Source: GCA-2861595 sp035525365
GTDB taxonomy: Bacteria > Actinomycetota > Acidimicrobiia > Acidimicrobiales > GCA-2861595
Direction of reading: 5' to 3'
NCBI GenBank assembly: GCA_035525365.1
Contig: DATLEK010000030.1
Coordinates: 1 to 29,996 of the forward strand
Length of the DNA stretch: 29,996 nt
The notes beneath the pieces are model-generated. The model was not told the origin of the DNA. It saw nothing but the letters and a program-made list of their open reading frames with translations, and ran no database searches. Both the position numbers and the translations under genes were made by a program. Below are positions 1 to 8,474 of this stretch, piece by piece (position 1 is the stretch's first letter; each line of letters opens with the position of its first letter).

Positions 1-677
<677 letters not shown>

Positions 678-698
678 CCCGGCAGCGTACGGGCGGCT

Positions 699-2852
699 CT
701 AGTCCCAGGTGAGCTGGCGAAGGAAGCGCAGGAGGGTCAGCTCCCGGTAGGCGGCGGCCTCACGCTCGAAGGACCGCACCCGCCACTGCGCCTCGGCGGC
801 GTCCTTTCGGGCCTTGGCCAGCTGCTGGTCGAGCTGGATGCGCCGACGCACCGCCTCGGCCTCGCGGGCCTTTAGATCGATCCCGACCTGTTCGTGCCGC
901 GGTACGTACTTCACCGCCACCTCTGCGGCGACGGCGCTCGCAGCCGCACGCGCCGGCGCCTCCTGTTCGGCGAGGGACTCCCTGAGGGCGTTGAAGTGGG
1001 CCCGGATCTCCCGCTCCCTCTCCGGGGAGATCTTGTTCGGGTGCAGCACGGCGACGGAGTCCTCGATGCTCCGGCGCCACGCCATGATCGACTGGGCCTC
1101 ACGCGGTCCTATGGCGGCCACCCGCACCTCACGCCCGTCGGCGGCGATGACCACCGCCGCCTTGTCGCGTACCTCGACGTCCACGAAGTCCGCGGCGGTA
1201 CGGATCCCGTCCAGGGCCAGGCCGTAGAGAACCTGATCGCTCACGCCGCGGCCGGAGGCGGTGGCGAGAGGCCGCCGGGTCAGCTCCTCGTCCATCCGGG
1301 CTTGGCGCACGTCGACGAGGGCGGTAGCCAACGCCTCGCGTTCGGCCTTGTAGGAGCTCTGCTCCTTCGCCGTCAGCGCTGACAGGGTCGCTCGCAGCTC
1401 GTCCTCCACGGCCCGCAGCTCCGCCCCCTCCTTCCGCTTCAGCTCCTCCGCCTCCCTGGCGGCCCGGTCACGGGCGCTCGCCTCTTCGGAGTCCACCGCG
1501 GCCCGCTCCGCGGCGAGATTGTCGACCACGCGCTGAGCGGCGGAAGCCGCGGCCTGGCGCCGCCCCAGCTCCTCCTCGGCTCCCCGGGCCGCGGCGACCT
1601 CCGGCAACGCCTTGTAAACCTGGTTCCCCATGGCCAGCACCCCGCCACCAACCAGCAGCAGGGCGAGGACTCCCAGAGCCGGCGGCACCACACCGACAGC
1701 GGTGATCAACACGATGAGCACCACCAGGCCCAGGGCGGCACGGAGGGCGGTACGTGGAAGCGTCAGTCTTCCCTCGAAGGGATGAGCGGCGGGAGCCGAC
1801 CTCTCTTCGTGGGCCCGGACCGCTTCCTCCGAAGCCCGAGCTTCGGGCCCCGCCGGCGCTGCTGCCGGCGCGGTGCCCCGAAGGGCGGTGTAGAGAGCCT
1901 GCTTCTCGGCCAGCTCCTCGGGGTGGACACCGCTGGCCTGGCCCCGGGCAAGGGAGGGCTGGGGCGCCTTGCCCGGTGAGAGAGGGGGAACGGCGGCGAT
2001 GTCACGGTCCAGGAACGAGCGCAGCAGATTGGCGAGGGAGACCAGGGTTTCGTCGCCGCTGGCCGCGAGAGCGGCGAATGTCCGGGAGCCGGCCGGATCC
2101 TCGAGGTCCTCGTGCCGGAAGAGAAGGCATTCGTCGCCGCCGTCGAGGCGCCCCCACAAGAGAGGGTCGGTGGCCACCGCGACCAGGGACGTGTAGATGA
2201 TCCAGCTGGAGAAGTGGTCGAGGTGAGGACCAAAATCCCGCTGCGTGCGGCCGGGGTGCTGATAGTTGCGATGGCCGCGCTCGTTGCTGGACATGCCTTC
2301 GAGGCCAGGGACGAACATGCCGTCGTAGTCGATGAGACGCAGGGCTCCTCCTGGTGAGACCAGGATGTTGCCGTGCTGGAGATCGCCGTGGGCGACACCG
2401 GCTTCCCGAAGCTCCCAGGAGAGCTCCGCCAGCCGCTGCGCCATATAGGCGATGGCCGGGGAGTTCCAGAGGTTGGCTTCGAGATAGGACGTGAGCGACT
2501 CGCCCGAAGTCCATTCCATCTTGAGCATCGGCCACTGCACACCCTCCACGAGGATGCCCTCGGGCTGGAGCTCGAAGCCCACCCGCCAGCTCGGTGCCAG
2601 CCGATCGAGATGGGCACCGATGGCGCTGTAGCGCTGCTGTTCGTCGTCGAACGACCGGATGAAGCAGCGCACGGCGTAACTGCGCCCGGTGGGGCAGTCG
2701 ACCCGGAAGACGGTGGCCACGTTGCCGCTGAGGGCCTTGGGCAGACCGATGGCGGTGAGGGCGGCCGACCCGGCCGCCAGCTCAGGATCGGCGAAGCAGA
2801 AGGCCGGGTCCTGGAGAGCTTCCATATACGCGGTGGCGCTGGGGAACCTCAT
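699..2852 (-). CDS. TerY-P-type membrane-anchored protein kinase with helix-hairpin-helix tail
   Basis: 717 residues. The N-terminal protein-kinase-like domain (about 30-290) has the catalytic loop HGDLQHGN at 155-162 (D157, N162) and a metal-binding IDYDG at 174-178. The strand that normally carries the ATP lysine reads YAVRCF, with Arg at 62. An Ala/Pro-rich linker follows, then one or two membrane segments (about 378-407), a charged coiled coil (about 425-530) and a helix-hairpin-helix-like stretch (about 540-600), then more coiled coil. Kinase plus HhH next to a PP2C phosphatase and a TerY-like vWA protein is the TerY-P triad. The start ATG overlaps the phosphatase stop by four bases (ATGA), which suggests translational coupling. 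It probably phosphorylates Ser/Thr of a partner such as the vWA protein; this is inference from family and context. Confidence 0.88.
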   Translation of the reverse strand: MRFPSATAYMEALQDPAFCFADPELAAGSAALTAIGLPKALSGNVATVFRVDCPTGRSYAVRCFIRSFDDEQQRYSAIGAHLDRLAPSWRVGFELQPEGILVEGVQWPMLKMEWTSGESLTSYLEANLWNSPAIAYMAQRLAELSWELREAGVAHGDLQHGNILVSPGGALRLIDYDGMFVPGLEGMSSNERGHRNYQHPGRTQRDFGPHLDHFSSWIIYTSLVAVATDPLLWGRLDGGDECLLFRHEDLEDPAGSRTFAALAASGDETLVSLANLLRSFLDRDIAAVPPLSPGKAPQPSLARGQASGVHPEELAEKQALYTALRGTAPAAAPAGPEARASEEAVRAHEERSAPAAHPFEGRLTLPRTALRAALGLVVLIVLITAVGVVPPALGVLALLLVGGGVLAMGNQVYKALPEVAAARGAEEELGRRQAAASAAQRVVDNLAAERAAVDSEEASARDRAAREAEELKRKEGAELRAVEDELRATLSALTAKEQSSYKAEREALATALVDVRQARMDEELTRRPLATASGRGVSDQVLYGLALDGIRTAADFVDVEVRDKAAVVIAADGREVRVAAIGPREAQSIMAWRRSIEDSVAVLHPNKISPEREREIRAHFNALRESLAEQEAPARAAASAVAAEVAVKYVPRHEQVGIDLKAREAEAVRRRIQLDQQLAKARKDAAEAQWRVRSFEREAAAYRELTLLRFLRQLTWD

Positions 2853-3625
2853 TCGCCTGACACCTCCACCCGCACCACCGTCACGTCGTCGTTGCGGAGG
2901 TGGCTCAGGCCCCGCTGCTCACCGACCCACGCGGCGAACAGCTCGGGCGTCTCACTCTCGAACTGAGCCAGCGTCGACCAAGGCGCTGCGCCCTGCTCCG
3001 CCTCGGCCAGGAACCACGCGGCGAGAGCGTCGGTGGCCAGGAAGAAGGTGTCGCCGGACCGCCACTCGCCCTCGGCTTGGTCGAGGTTGGCCAGCGCCCG
3101 CCCGAGGAGGTGCGGACGGGAGGGGACGAGCTTCGGGCTGGTGGAGAAGTCCGTGGCCGCTTTCATCGGGAACGACGTGAGCAGCTCGGTGCCCCGCACC
3201 TGAAAAACACAGGAGTCACCAAGCGCCACCGCCGCCCACCGACCCGAGGTCGGCGTCGCCGTGCTCATCTCCAGCCCCACCAGGGTGGCATGGGCACCCT
3301 TGGCCAGGCCGGGCTCCTCGAACCATTGGATGGGCCGGTCCTGGCCATCCCGGCGCTCGAGATAGGAGCGCATCTCCGCCTGCCATCCCGACATGGCGGT
3401 GGCGATCACCTCACCTGGCCGCAGCCGCTTCGAACGGCACCAGGTGCGCACGAGGAGGTCGGCCCACATGCCGCTGAGAAGGCTCTCGCTGGCGCCGTCG
3501 GCCACGGCGAAGCGCATCCGCTTGGCTGCCCTGGCACCGGTGCGCCTCGGATAGAAGGCGTCCTCGTACTCCTCGATCCGGTTGCCGGCGCGGGGGAGCC
3601 AGAAGGAGGCGACTACGGCGCGCAC
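2849..3625 (-). CDS. PP2C-like serine/threonine phosphatase of the TerY-P triad
   Basis: 258 residues, cytoplasmic, a compact PP2C fold. Visible metal-binding and fold motifs are EDAF (D22), AVADGASES (D43-G44), KGAHATLVGLEM (about 109-120), ALGDSCVF (G136-D137), FFLATDAL (D199) and the C-terminal NDDVTVV (D246, D247). All the Asp positions expected for a two-metal PP2C site are present, so it is probably active. It should oppose the kinase encoded directly downstream. The GTG start at 3625 is preceded by an AGGAGG that is almost adjacent to it, an unusually short spacing, so a slightly different start is possible. It begins 9 bases after the vWA stop and overlaps the kinase start by four bases. 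Confidence 0.88.
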   Translation of the reverse strand: MRAVVASFWLPRAGNRIEEYEDAFYPRRTGARAAKRMRFAVADGASESLLSGMWADLLVRTWCRSKRLRPGEVIATAMSGWQAEMRSYLERRDGQDRPIQWFEEPGLAKGAHATLVGLEMSTATPTSGRWAAVALGDSCVFQVRGTELLTSFPMKAATDFSTSPKLVPSRPHLLGRALANLDQAEGEWRSGDTFFLATDALAAWFLAEAEQGAAPWSTLAQFESETPELFAAWVGEQRGLSHLRNDDVTVVRVEVSGE

Positions 3626-3634
3626 TCCTCCTCG

Positions 3635-4486
3635 CTATCTGAGCTCGAGGACCTGGGTGCCGACGTCGAGGAACTGCACGATGGCGCTGATGTCGGCGTT
3701 GAAGGCGAAGCCGCGGGCCCCCTCGTCGAGCATGAGCCCCTGACGGTTGGCCGCATCCCGCATCTGCGCAGGGAGCATGCTGGACATGCGGTGCAGCTTG
3801 CGGGCGAAATCATCCGGCAGGTGGCTGTCACCGACCGGGAAGATGATCGGCTCGCTCTTGTCGGCTGAAAGGTGCAGGTTGAACAGCAGCACGGGGCCGT
3901 CGGCGCCGGTGAGGGCCTGAAGGGCCTGGGCGGCCGGAGCGGCATCACCGTCGGTGGACTCGCCGTCGGTGATGTTGACCACGATGGGCGGGAAGCTGCG
4001 GGGATGGTCGGCCAGCCAGGCCTCGAGGATGGAGCGGGCCCGGGCGAAAGCGCCGCACATCGGGGTGTCGCCGTAGGCGACGGGGGAGAACCAGGTCGGG
4101 AACTTGACGGTCCGTCCCGGGGCGCCAGAGGGCTCGGCCGCCGGCGCCTGCGGGTACGACCGTGCCCGCTCCTCGAGCCGGGCCGGGTTGGCGGCGACCT
4201 CGCTCAGGGGAACGAGGTCGCGTCCGGCCAGGTTGCCGTCGAAGATCGGTGCGACAGCCGCGCCGTAGCCGATCACGCCCACGTGGAAGTAGTCGCGGAC
4301 GCCGTCCTCCTTGGCGCACTTGATGGACAGCTCCGACAAGAGGCGGTTGACGGCATCGGCCACGGCCTCCGCCTTCTGCATGGGCTTGTCGCCACCACCG
4401 ATGTTGTTCTTCATCGACTCGGACTGGTCGATGAGGAAGAGGAAACACGTCGGGTTGGCGCGGCTGATCTCCGCTGCGTAAGGCAT
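3635..4486 (-). CDS. TerY-like von Willebrand factor A domain protein
   Basis: 283 residues, no signal peptide. The vWA domain fills about residues 12-200 and carries a complete MIDAS metal site: DQSES at 20-24, the Thr of GDTPMCGAF (T141) and the Asp of NITDGES (D174). This matches cytoplasmic TerY-type vWA proteins, which act as metal-dependent binding scaffolds in phospho-signalling linked to tellurite/stress and phage response. The C-terminal part (about 200-283) has no feature I recognise. It is the first gene of the vWA-phosphatase-kinase set and is followed 9 bases later by the phosphatase. The start is ATG 4486; there is no clear ribosome-binding site before it, only 41 bases separate it from the preceding gene, and coupling to upstream translation is possible. 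Confidence 0.88.
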   Translation of the reverse strand: MPYAAEISRANPTCFLFLIDQSESMKNNIGGGDKPMQKAEAVADAVNRLLSELSIKCAKEDGVRDYFHVGVIGYGAAVAPIFDGNLAGRDLVPLSEVAANPARLEERARSYPQAPAAEPSGAPGRTVKFPTWFSPVAYGDTPMCGAFARARSILEAWLADHPRSFPPIVVNITDGESTDGDAAPAAQALQALTGADGPVLLFNLHLSADKSEPIIFPVGDSHLPDDFARKLHRMSSMLPAQMRDAANRQGLMLDEGARGFAFNADISAIVQFLDVGTQVLELR

Positions 4487-4527
4487 CAGGTGGAGGTATC
4501 GGCGAAAAAGGCGGCCGACTTACCTCT

Positions 4528-4824
4528 TCATCTCTCGACGGTCTCGATGATGTCGAGGTTCCGGAAGATGGGCGGGCCATCGCACAGCTTGGCCATCCGC
4601 TCGGCCATGGCCTGTATCTCGGGCAACTGCGAGTTCTTCATGGCCTCTTCGTAGGAAGGGAACTCCACGATGTTGATGTAGGTGTCGGGCTTGTCCCGGT
4701 CGGAGCAACGCAGGGCGCGGCCACTGGCGCGCCGTCCCTCGGTCGCCGCCAGAGTCTCCTTCAGCAATGCCTCCACCTCGTCCTCGCGGGAGGTCGTGTA
4801 CTCGATGATCTGCACGAAGCTCAT
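4528..4824 (-). CDS. Small dimeric alpha-beta-barrel (ABM-like) protein
   Basis: 98 residues. The pattern resembles the ferredoxin-like dimeric alpha-beta-barrel family (antibiotic-biosynthesis-monooxygenase-like): a first strand FVQIIEYTT, a helix REDEVEALLKETLAA, central strands around TYINIVEF, the helix SYEEAMKNS and a final strand near NLDIIETVER. The NIVEFPSYEEAM segment is typical of such proteins. The substrate is unknown, and many members are not oxygenases. The start ATG 4824 has a good ribosome-binding site (GAAGGGGGA, 6-8 bases upstream). It lies 41 bases upstream of the TerY-like gene on the same strand and may lead that operon; whether it works with the triad cannot be told from sequence. 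Confidence 0.75.
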   Translation of the reverse strand: MSFVQIIEYTTSREDEVEALLKETLAATEGRRASGRALRCSDRDKPDTYINIVEFPSYEEAMKNSQLPEIQAMAERMAKLCDGPPIFRNLDIIETVER

Positions 4825-4922
4825 GTTGTTCCCCCTTCAGCTCAAATGGTCTTGGAAGCCACATTCTGCTCCACCGTGGCGGCTTTCGCCACTGGTGCAC
4901 CCTCCATGGCACCATTCGGTTC

Positions 4923-6377
4923 TTGTCAGCGAAACCGACCACCGCCAGAGCCCTTACCGTCCTCGTCGTCTCGATGCTGGTCGGGACGACCTGGGCCGGC
5001 CCATCGTCGGCACAGGTCGGCGGCGCTCCGCCCGGCGACGGGACCGTCTTCGGCTTCGGTGGCGCGCCTCTGCTGGGGTCCACCGAAGGAGCGGCCCTGC
5101 GCAGCCCGATCGTGGGAATGGCGGCCACCCCGACCGGCCTGGGCTACTGGCTGGTGGCGGCCGACGGCGGGGTGTTCGCGTACGGCGACGCAGTCTTCGC
5201 CGGCTCCACCGGTGCTGTGCCGCTGCGTCAGCCCATCGTGTCGCTCCTCGCCACGCCGACCGGGAAGGGCTACTGGCTGGTGGCCGCCGACGGGGGCATC
5301 TTCGCCTTCGGCGACGCCGTGTTCGCCGGCTCCACCGGTTCGCTGCCGCTCAACCAGCCCATCGTGGGCGGAGCCGCGGTGAGCGGCGGCTACGTTACCG
5401 TCGCCCGGGATGGCGGGGTGTTCGCCTTTGGCGGCGCGCCCTTCCTCGGCTCCGCCGGCGGGCTGCCGCTGCGCCGCCCGATCGTGGGAATGGCCGCCAC
5501 TCCCACCGGGCTCGGGTACTGGCTGGTGGCTGCCGATGGCGGTGTCTTCGCCTACGGCGATGCCGTCTTCCACGGCTCCACCGCCGGCCTCGCCCTCAAC
5601 CGCCCCATCGTCGCCATGGCGGCCACACCCTCCGGTAACGGGTACTGGTTGGTCGGCTCCGACGGTGGGCTGTTCGCCTTCGGGGACGCTTCGAGCCTGG
5701 GGTCATTGGTCGGATCGGTACCTCCGGGCCGTCAGGTGCTGGGAGTCACCAGGGCGGCCGACAAGGGGCTCTGGCTGGTAGCCGGCCGGCCGCCGGTGAC
5801 GCTCGGCGCCGTCGGCCCGGGAGTGGAGAACCTGCAGCGCCGCCTGGTCGAGCTCGGCTACTGGGGCCCGGTGGATGGCCGCTTCGGCTCGTTGACCACC
5901 CAGCAGGTGTACGCCTTCCAGAAGATGCACGGCCTGCCCCGTGACGGGGTGCTGGACGGTGGCGAGATGGAGGTGCTGGAGCGTGCCGGCCGGCCGGTGC
6001 CGCGGGACAGTGCCGGCGGTCTCACCGTCGAGGTCGACAAGGCCCGCCAGGTGCTGATGGTCGTGCGCGACGGACAGGTCGAGTGGGTCTTCAACACCTC
6101 CACGGGGAACAACCGGCCCTACGGAAGCGGCGCGGTGGCCGTCACCCCCGAGGGCCGCTTCACCTTCACCCGCCAGATAGACGGCCTCCGCATCTCGGCC
6201 CTGGGCGCCCTCTTCCGCCCCAAGTACTTCGTAGGCGGCTACGCCATCCACGGATCGCCCAGCGTGCCGCCCTTCCCGGCCTCCCACGGTTGCGTGCGCC
6301 TCACCAACGCCGCCATCAACTTCATCTGGGACCACAACGTGATCCCGCTGGGCACCCCCCTGTGGATCTACGCCTGA
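4923..6377 (+). CDS. Secreted L,D-transpeptidase (YkuD) with propeller-like repeats and peptidoglycan-binding domain
   Basis: 484 residues. An N-terminal signal peptide (about 1-30, hydrophobic LTVLVVSMLV, small residues before QVGG) is followed by about six repeats of 42 residues (about 40-288) built around GYWLVAADGG and FAYGDAVFAGS, probably a beta-propeller. A peptidoglycan-binding helix bundle follows (about 297-353, NLQRRLVELGYWGPVDGRFG), then a YkuD domain (about 366-484) with HGS at 443-445 and the catalytic SHGCVR (H455, C457). It should form 3-3 cross-links or related peptide bonds in the cell wall. The start is TTG 4923; I found no in-frame ATG or GTG just upstream, and the signal peptide fits this start. 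It diverges from the ABM-like gene with about 98 bases between the two starts. Confidence 0.93.
   Translation: MSAKPTTARALTVLVVSMLVGTTWAGPSSAQVGGAPPGDGTVFGFGGAPLLGSTEGAALRSPIVGMAATPTGLGYWLVAADGGVFAYGDAVFAGSTGAVPLRQPIVSLLATPTGKGYWLVAADGGIFAFGDAVFAGSTGSLPLNQPIVGGAAVSGGYVTVARDGGVFAFGGAPFLGSAGGLPLRRPIVGMAATPTGLGYWLVAADGGVFAYGDAVFHGSTAGLALNRPIVAMAATPSGNGYWLVGSDGGLFAFGDASSLGSLVGSVPPGRQVLGVTRAADKGLWLVAGRPPVTLGAVGPGVENLQRRLVELGYWGPVDGRFGSLTTQQVYAFQKMHGLPRDGVLDGGEMEVLERAGRPVPRDSAGGLTVEVDKARQVLMVVRDGQVEWVFNTSTGNNRPYGSGAVAVTPEGRFTFTRQIDGLRISALGALFRPKYFVGGYAIHGSPSVPPFPASHGCVRLTNAAINFIWDHNVIPLGTPLWIYA
5040..5786 (+). repeat. Tandem 42-residue repeats inside the L,D-transpeptidase gene
   Basis: The aromatic position of GYWLV recurs at residues 75, 117, 157, 199 and 241, with a degenerate GLWLV near 283, a period of 40-42 residues. 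The DNA is also repetitive: the stretch beginning CGTGGGAATG at 5111 recurs at 5483 with mostly synonymous changes, 372 bases apart (about three units). The third unit (GGYVTVARDGG) is the most divergent. The series probably folds as a six- or seven-bladed propeller. Confidence 0.85.
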
Positions 6378-6390
6378 CGCGAGTTCGCTC

Positions 6391-6446
6391 CCGGCTGTTG
6401 CGAGTACATAGGGGGCGGAAAAGGCCCGCTATGTACTCGCAGCCGG
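6391..6446. terminator. Strong hairpin between convergent genes, probable bidirectional terminator
   Basis: CCGGCT (6391-6396) pairs with AGCCGG (6441-6446). After a three-base bulge (6397-6399), GCGAGTACATAG (6400-6411) pairs perfectly with CTATGTACTCGC (6429-6440), and a short inner GGGC/GCCC extension caps the stem. It lies between the stop of the L,D-transpeptidase gene (6377) and the stop of menE (6464), which converge here. There is no T-run on either side, so it is not a classic intrinsic terminator, but the position and strength suit termination in both directions. Confidence 0.7.
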
Positions 6447-6463
6447 GGACGGTGGGCACCGAC

Positions 6464-7552
6464 TCAGGGAAGCAACGAACGAAGCGCCGACCGCCGCAGC
6501 TTCCCGCCAGCCGTCCGCGGCAGAGCGTCCACCAGCACGAGCTCACGAGGTGCGGTGTAGGCCGGTTGCCGCTCCTTCACCAGCGACCGCAACCCCGCCA
6601 GCGCCGGCGGGGCGACCGGGTCCTGCGGCACCACCACCGCCACGACCCGCTCGCCCCACTCCTCGTCGGGCCGCCCGACCACGGCCACGTCGGCCACGGC
6701 CGGGTGCGTCAGCAGGATCTCCTCCACCGGCCCCGGCCACACGTTCTCCCCCCCGGTGACGATGAGGTCGTCGGCCCGTCCATGGACGACCAGCCGCCCC
6801 TCGACCATCTCGCCGACGTCACCGGTGGACAACCAGCCATCGGGGCCCTTCGGGTCGGTCCCGTCCCGGTAGGAGCGCAGAAGGGTGGGCCCCCGTACCT
6901 GGAGCCGGCCGGTGGCGTCGGCGCGGACCTCGATGCAGTCGAGCGGTTCGCCGTCGTAGACGACGCCGCCCGCCGTCTCGGTCATGCCGTAGGTGCGCAC
7001 CACGTTTCCAGCCCGCAGACCACTGTCCGCCGCCCCTCCGAGGAGCACAACCCGAAAGCCCGCAGTGCCCATCCGGTCGAGCAGCGTGGGCACCACCGAG
7101 ACGAGAGTGGCGGCGGGCTCCGCAGGGCTGGTGGCGCCACCGACATCACCGCCGATGTCGGTGGCGAAGGTCAGTGGTGTCCCCGTCAGCACCGACCGGA
7201 CGACCACCATCAGGCCGCCCACGTGCGATAGGGGCAGGCAGGCCAGCCACCGGTCAGTGGCCGGGTCAACGGAAAGCCGCCTGTGGACGGCTTCGGCGGC
7301 GGCCTGCACGGCGGCATGGGTGAGCACCACTCCACGGGGAGCGCCGGTGGTGCCGCTGGTGGCGACGACGAGCGCGTCGCCGGCTTCGACTTCCTCGCCC
7401 GGTCGCAGCGCCTGAAGGAGGCGGGCACGGGCCGGCGCCGGCAGCCTCGGGTCGACGGGCAGGACGGCGTCGCCGCCGTCCCAGATCCGCCGCAGTTCGT
7501 CCACGAACGCCGATCCGGGAACGGCGTCGAGGGCGACCAGAACGGGCACCAC
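6464..7552 (-). CDS. menE: o-Succinylbenzoate-CoA ligase
   Basis: 362 residues, short for the AMP-binding superfamily but usual for actinobacterial MenE. The adenylation motifs appear in order: SGTTGAPRG (66-74, phosphate loop), YGMTET (188-193), STGD (242-245), GRADDLIVTGGENV (258-271) and the C-terminal catalytic Lys in PRTAGGKLRR (K351). It activates o-succinylbenzoate to its CoA thioester in cytoplasmic menaquinone synthesis. The start is GTG 7552 or the adjacent GTG 7549; a TACCCT -10-like hexamer on the minus strand puts a transcription start at about 7549, so translation may be leaderless from the second GTG. It diverges from menB with 19 bases between starts. The assignment rests on the domain pattern plus its men neighbours. 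Confidence 0.93.
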   Translation of the reverse strand: MVPVLVALDAVPGSAFVDELRRIWDGGDAVLPVDPRLPAPARARLLQALRPGEEVEAGDALVVATSGTTGAPRGVVLTHAAVQAAAEAVHRRLSVDPATDRWLACLPLSHVGGLMVVVRSVLTGTPLTFATDIGGDVGGATSPAEPAATLVSVVPTLLDRMGTAGFRVVLLGGAADSGLRAGNVVRTYGMTETAGGVVYDGEPLDCIEVRADATGRLQVRGPTLLRSYRDGTDPKGPDGWLSTGDVGEMVEGRLVVHGRADDLIVTGGENVWPGPVEEILLTHPAVADVAVVGRPDEEWGERVVAVVVPQDPVAPPALAGLRSLVKERQPAYTAPRELVLVDALPRTAGGKLRRSALRSLLP

Positions 7553-7555
7553 CGG

Positions 7556-7562
7556 TAGGGTA
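7556..7562. promoter_or_regulatory. Overlapping -10 elements of a divergent menE/menB promoter
   Basis: The seven bases TAGGGTA contain TAGGGT on the plus strand (7556-7561) and TACCCT on the minus strand (7562-7557). Both fit the TAnnnT form of a sigma-70-type -10 box. The plus-strand box lies 10 bases before the menB ATG (7572). The minus-strand box lies 4 bases before the first menE GTG (7552) and 7 before the second (7549). With usual spacing both transcripts would be leaderless or nearly so. The -35 regions would fall inside the opposite genes and are not clear. Confidence 0.55.
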
Positions 7563-7571
7563 CCCAGCCCG

Positions 7572-8474
7572 ATGGGTGACCTTCCTGCCTGGGCGCCGGC
7601 CGGCGACTACGGCGACATCCGATACGAGACGGCCTCCGCCTTCGACGAGGCCGCCGATGGCGGTGAAGCTGAGCCCGCTGGGCGAGCCTCCAGCGCGGTG
7701 CGGATGGCCAAGATCACCATCAACCGGCCCGAGGTTCGCAACGCCTTCCGGCCCCAGACCGTTGCTGAGCTGTCAGATGCGTTCCGCCTGGCCCAGGACG
7801 ATCCGGCCGTCGGCGTCGTCATCCTCACCGGGGAGGGACCGCTGGCCTTCTGCTCCGGAGGGGACCAGAAGGTCCGGGGCGACGACGGGTACATGGGCGA
7901 CGACGACGTCGCCCGCCAGGGCATCGGCCGGCTCAACATCCTCGACGTGCAGATCCAGATCCGGCGGTGCCCCAAGCCGGTGGTGGCCATGGTGGCCGGC
8001 TACGCCATCGGTGGTGGCCACGTGCTGCATGTGGTGTGCGACCTCACCATCGCCGCCGACAACGCCCGGTTCGGCCAGACAGGCCCCCGTGTCGGCTCCT
8101 TCGACGGTGGCTACGGCGCCGGCCTCCTCGCCCGGAGCGTGGGCCAGAAGAAGGCCAGGGAGATCTGGTTCCTCTGCCGCCAGTACAGCGCGGCCGAGGC
8201 ACTGGAGATGGGCCTCGTCAACGCCGTAGTCCCCCTGGATCGTCTCGAGGAGGAGACGGTGGCGTGGTGCCGGGAGATGCTGGTTCTCTCCCCTCTGGCC
8301 CTGCGTCTGATCAAGGCGTCCCTCAACGCTGCCGACGACGGCATGGCCGGCATCCAGCAACTGGCCGGCGACGCCACCCTGCTCTTCTACATGAGCGAGG
8401 AGGCCCAGGAGGGTCGGGACGCCTTCGTGGAGAAGCGCCCGCCGGACTTCGGCCGATTCCCCCGGCGGCCGTGA
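7572..8474 (+). CDS. menB: 1,4-Dihydroxy-2-naphthoyl-CoA synthase
   Basis: 300 residues of the crotonase superfamily. MenB-specific signatures are GDYGDIRYE near the start, INRPEVRNAFRPQTV, FCSGGDQKVRGDDGY (about 93-107), QTGPRVGSFDGGYG (169-182, with the conserved Asp in SFDGG), QKKAREIWFLCRQY and the C-terminal EKRPPDFGRFP. It closes the second ring by cyclising o-succinylbenzoyl-CoA. The Gly of QTGP is the residue found in bicarbonate-dependent MenB enzymes such as that of E. coli; this placement is from memory. Residues about 20-46 form an acidic, Ala-rich insertion. The stop overlaps the menA start (GTGA), so menB and menA are translationally coupled. Confidence 0.96.
   Translation: MGDLPAWAPAGDYGDIRYETASAFDEAADGGEAEPAGRASSAVRMAKITINRPEVRNAFRPQTVAELSDAFRLAQDDPAVGVVILTGEGPLAFCSGGDQKVRGDDGYMGDDDVARQGIGRLNILDVQIQIRRCPKPVVAMVAGYAIGGGHVLHVVCDLTIAADNARFGQTGPRVGSFDGGYGAGLLARSVGQKKAREIWFLCRQYSAAEALEMGLVNAVVPLDRLEEETVAWCREMLVLSPLALRLIKASLNAADDGMAGIQQLAGDATLLFYMSEEAQEGRDAFVEKRPPDFGRFPRRP

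Noticed and set aside
5040..5786. CRISPR-like periodic repeat
   Set aside because: The period follows codons of a protein repeat, units are continuous without spacers, and the frame encodes the transpeptidase.
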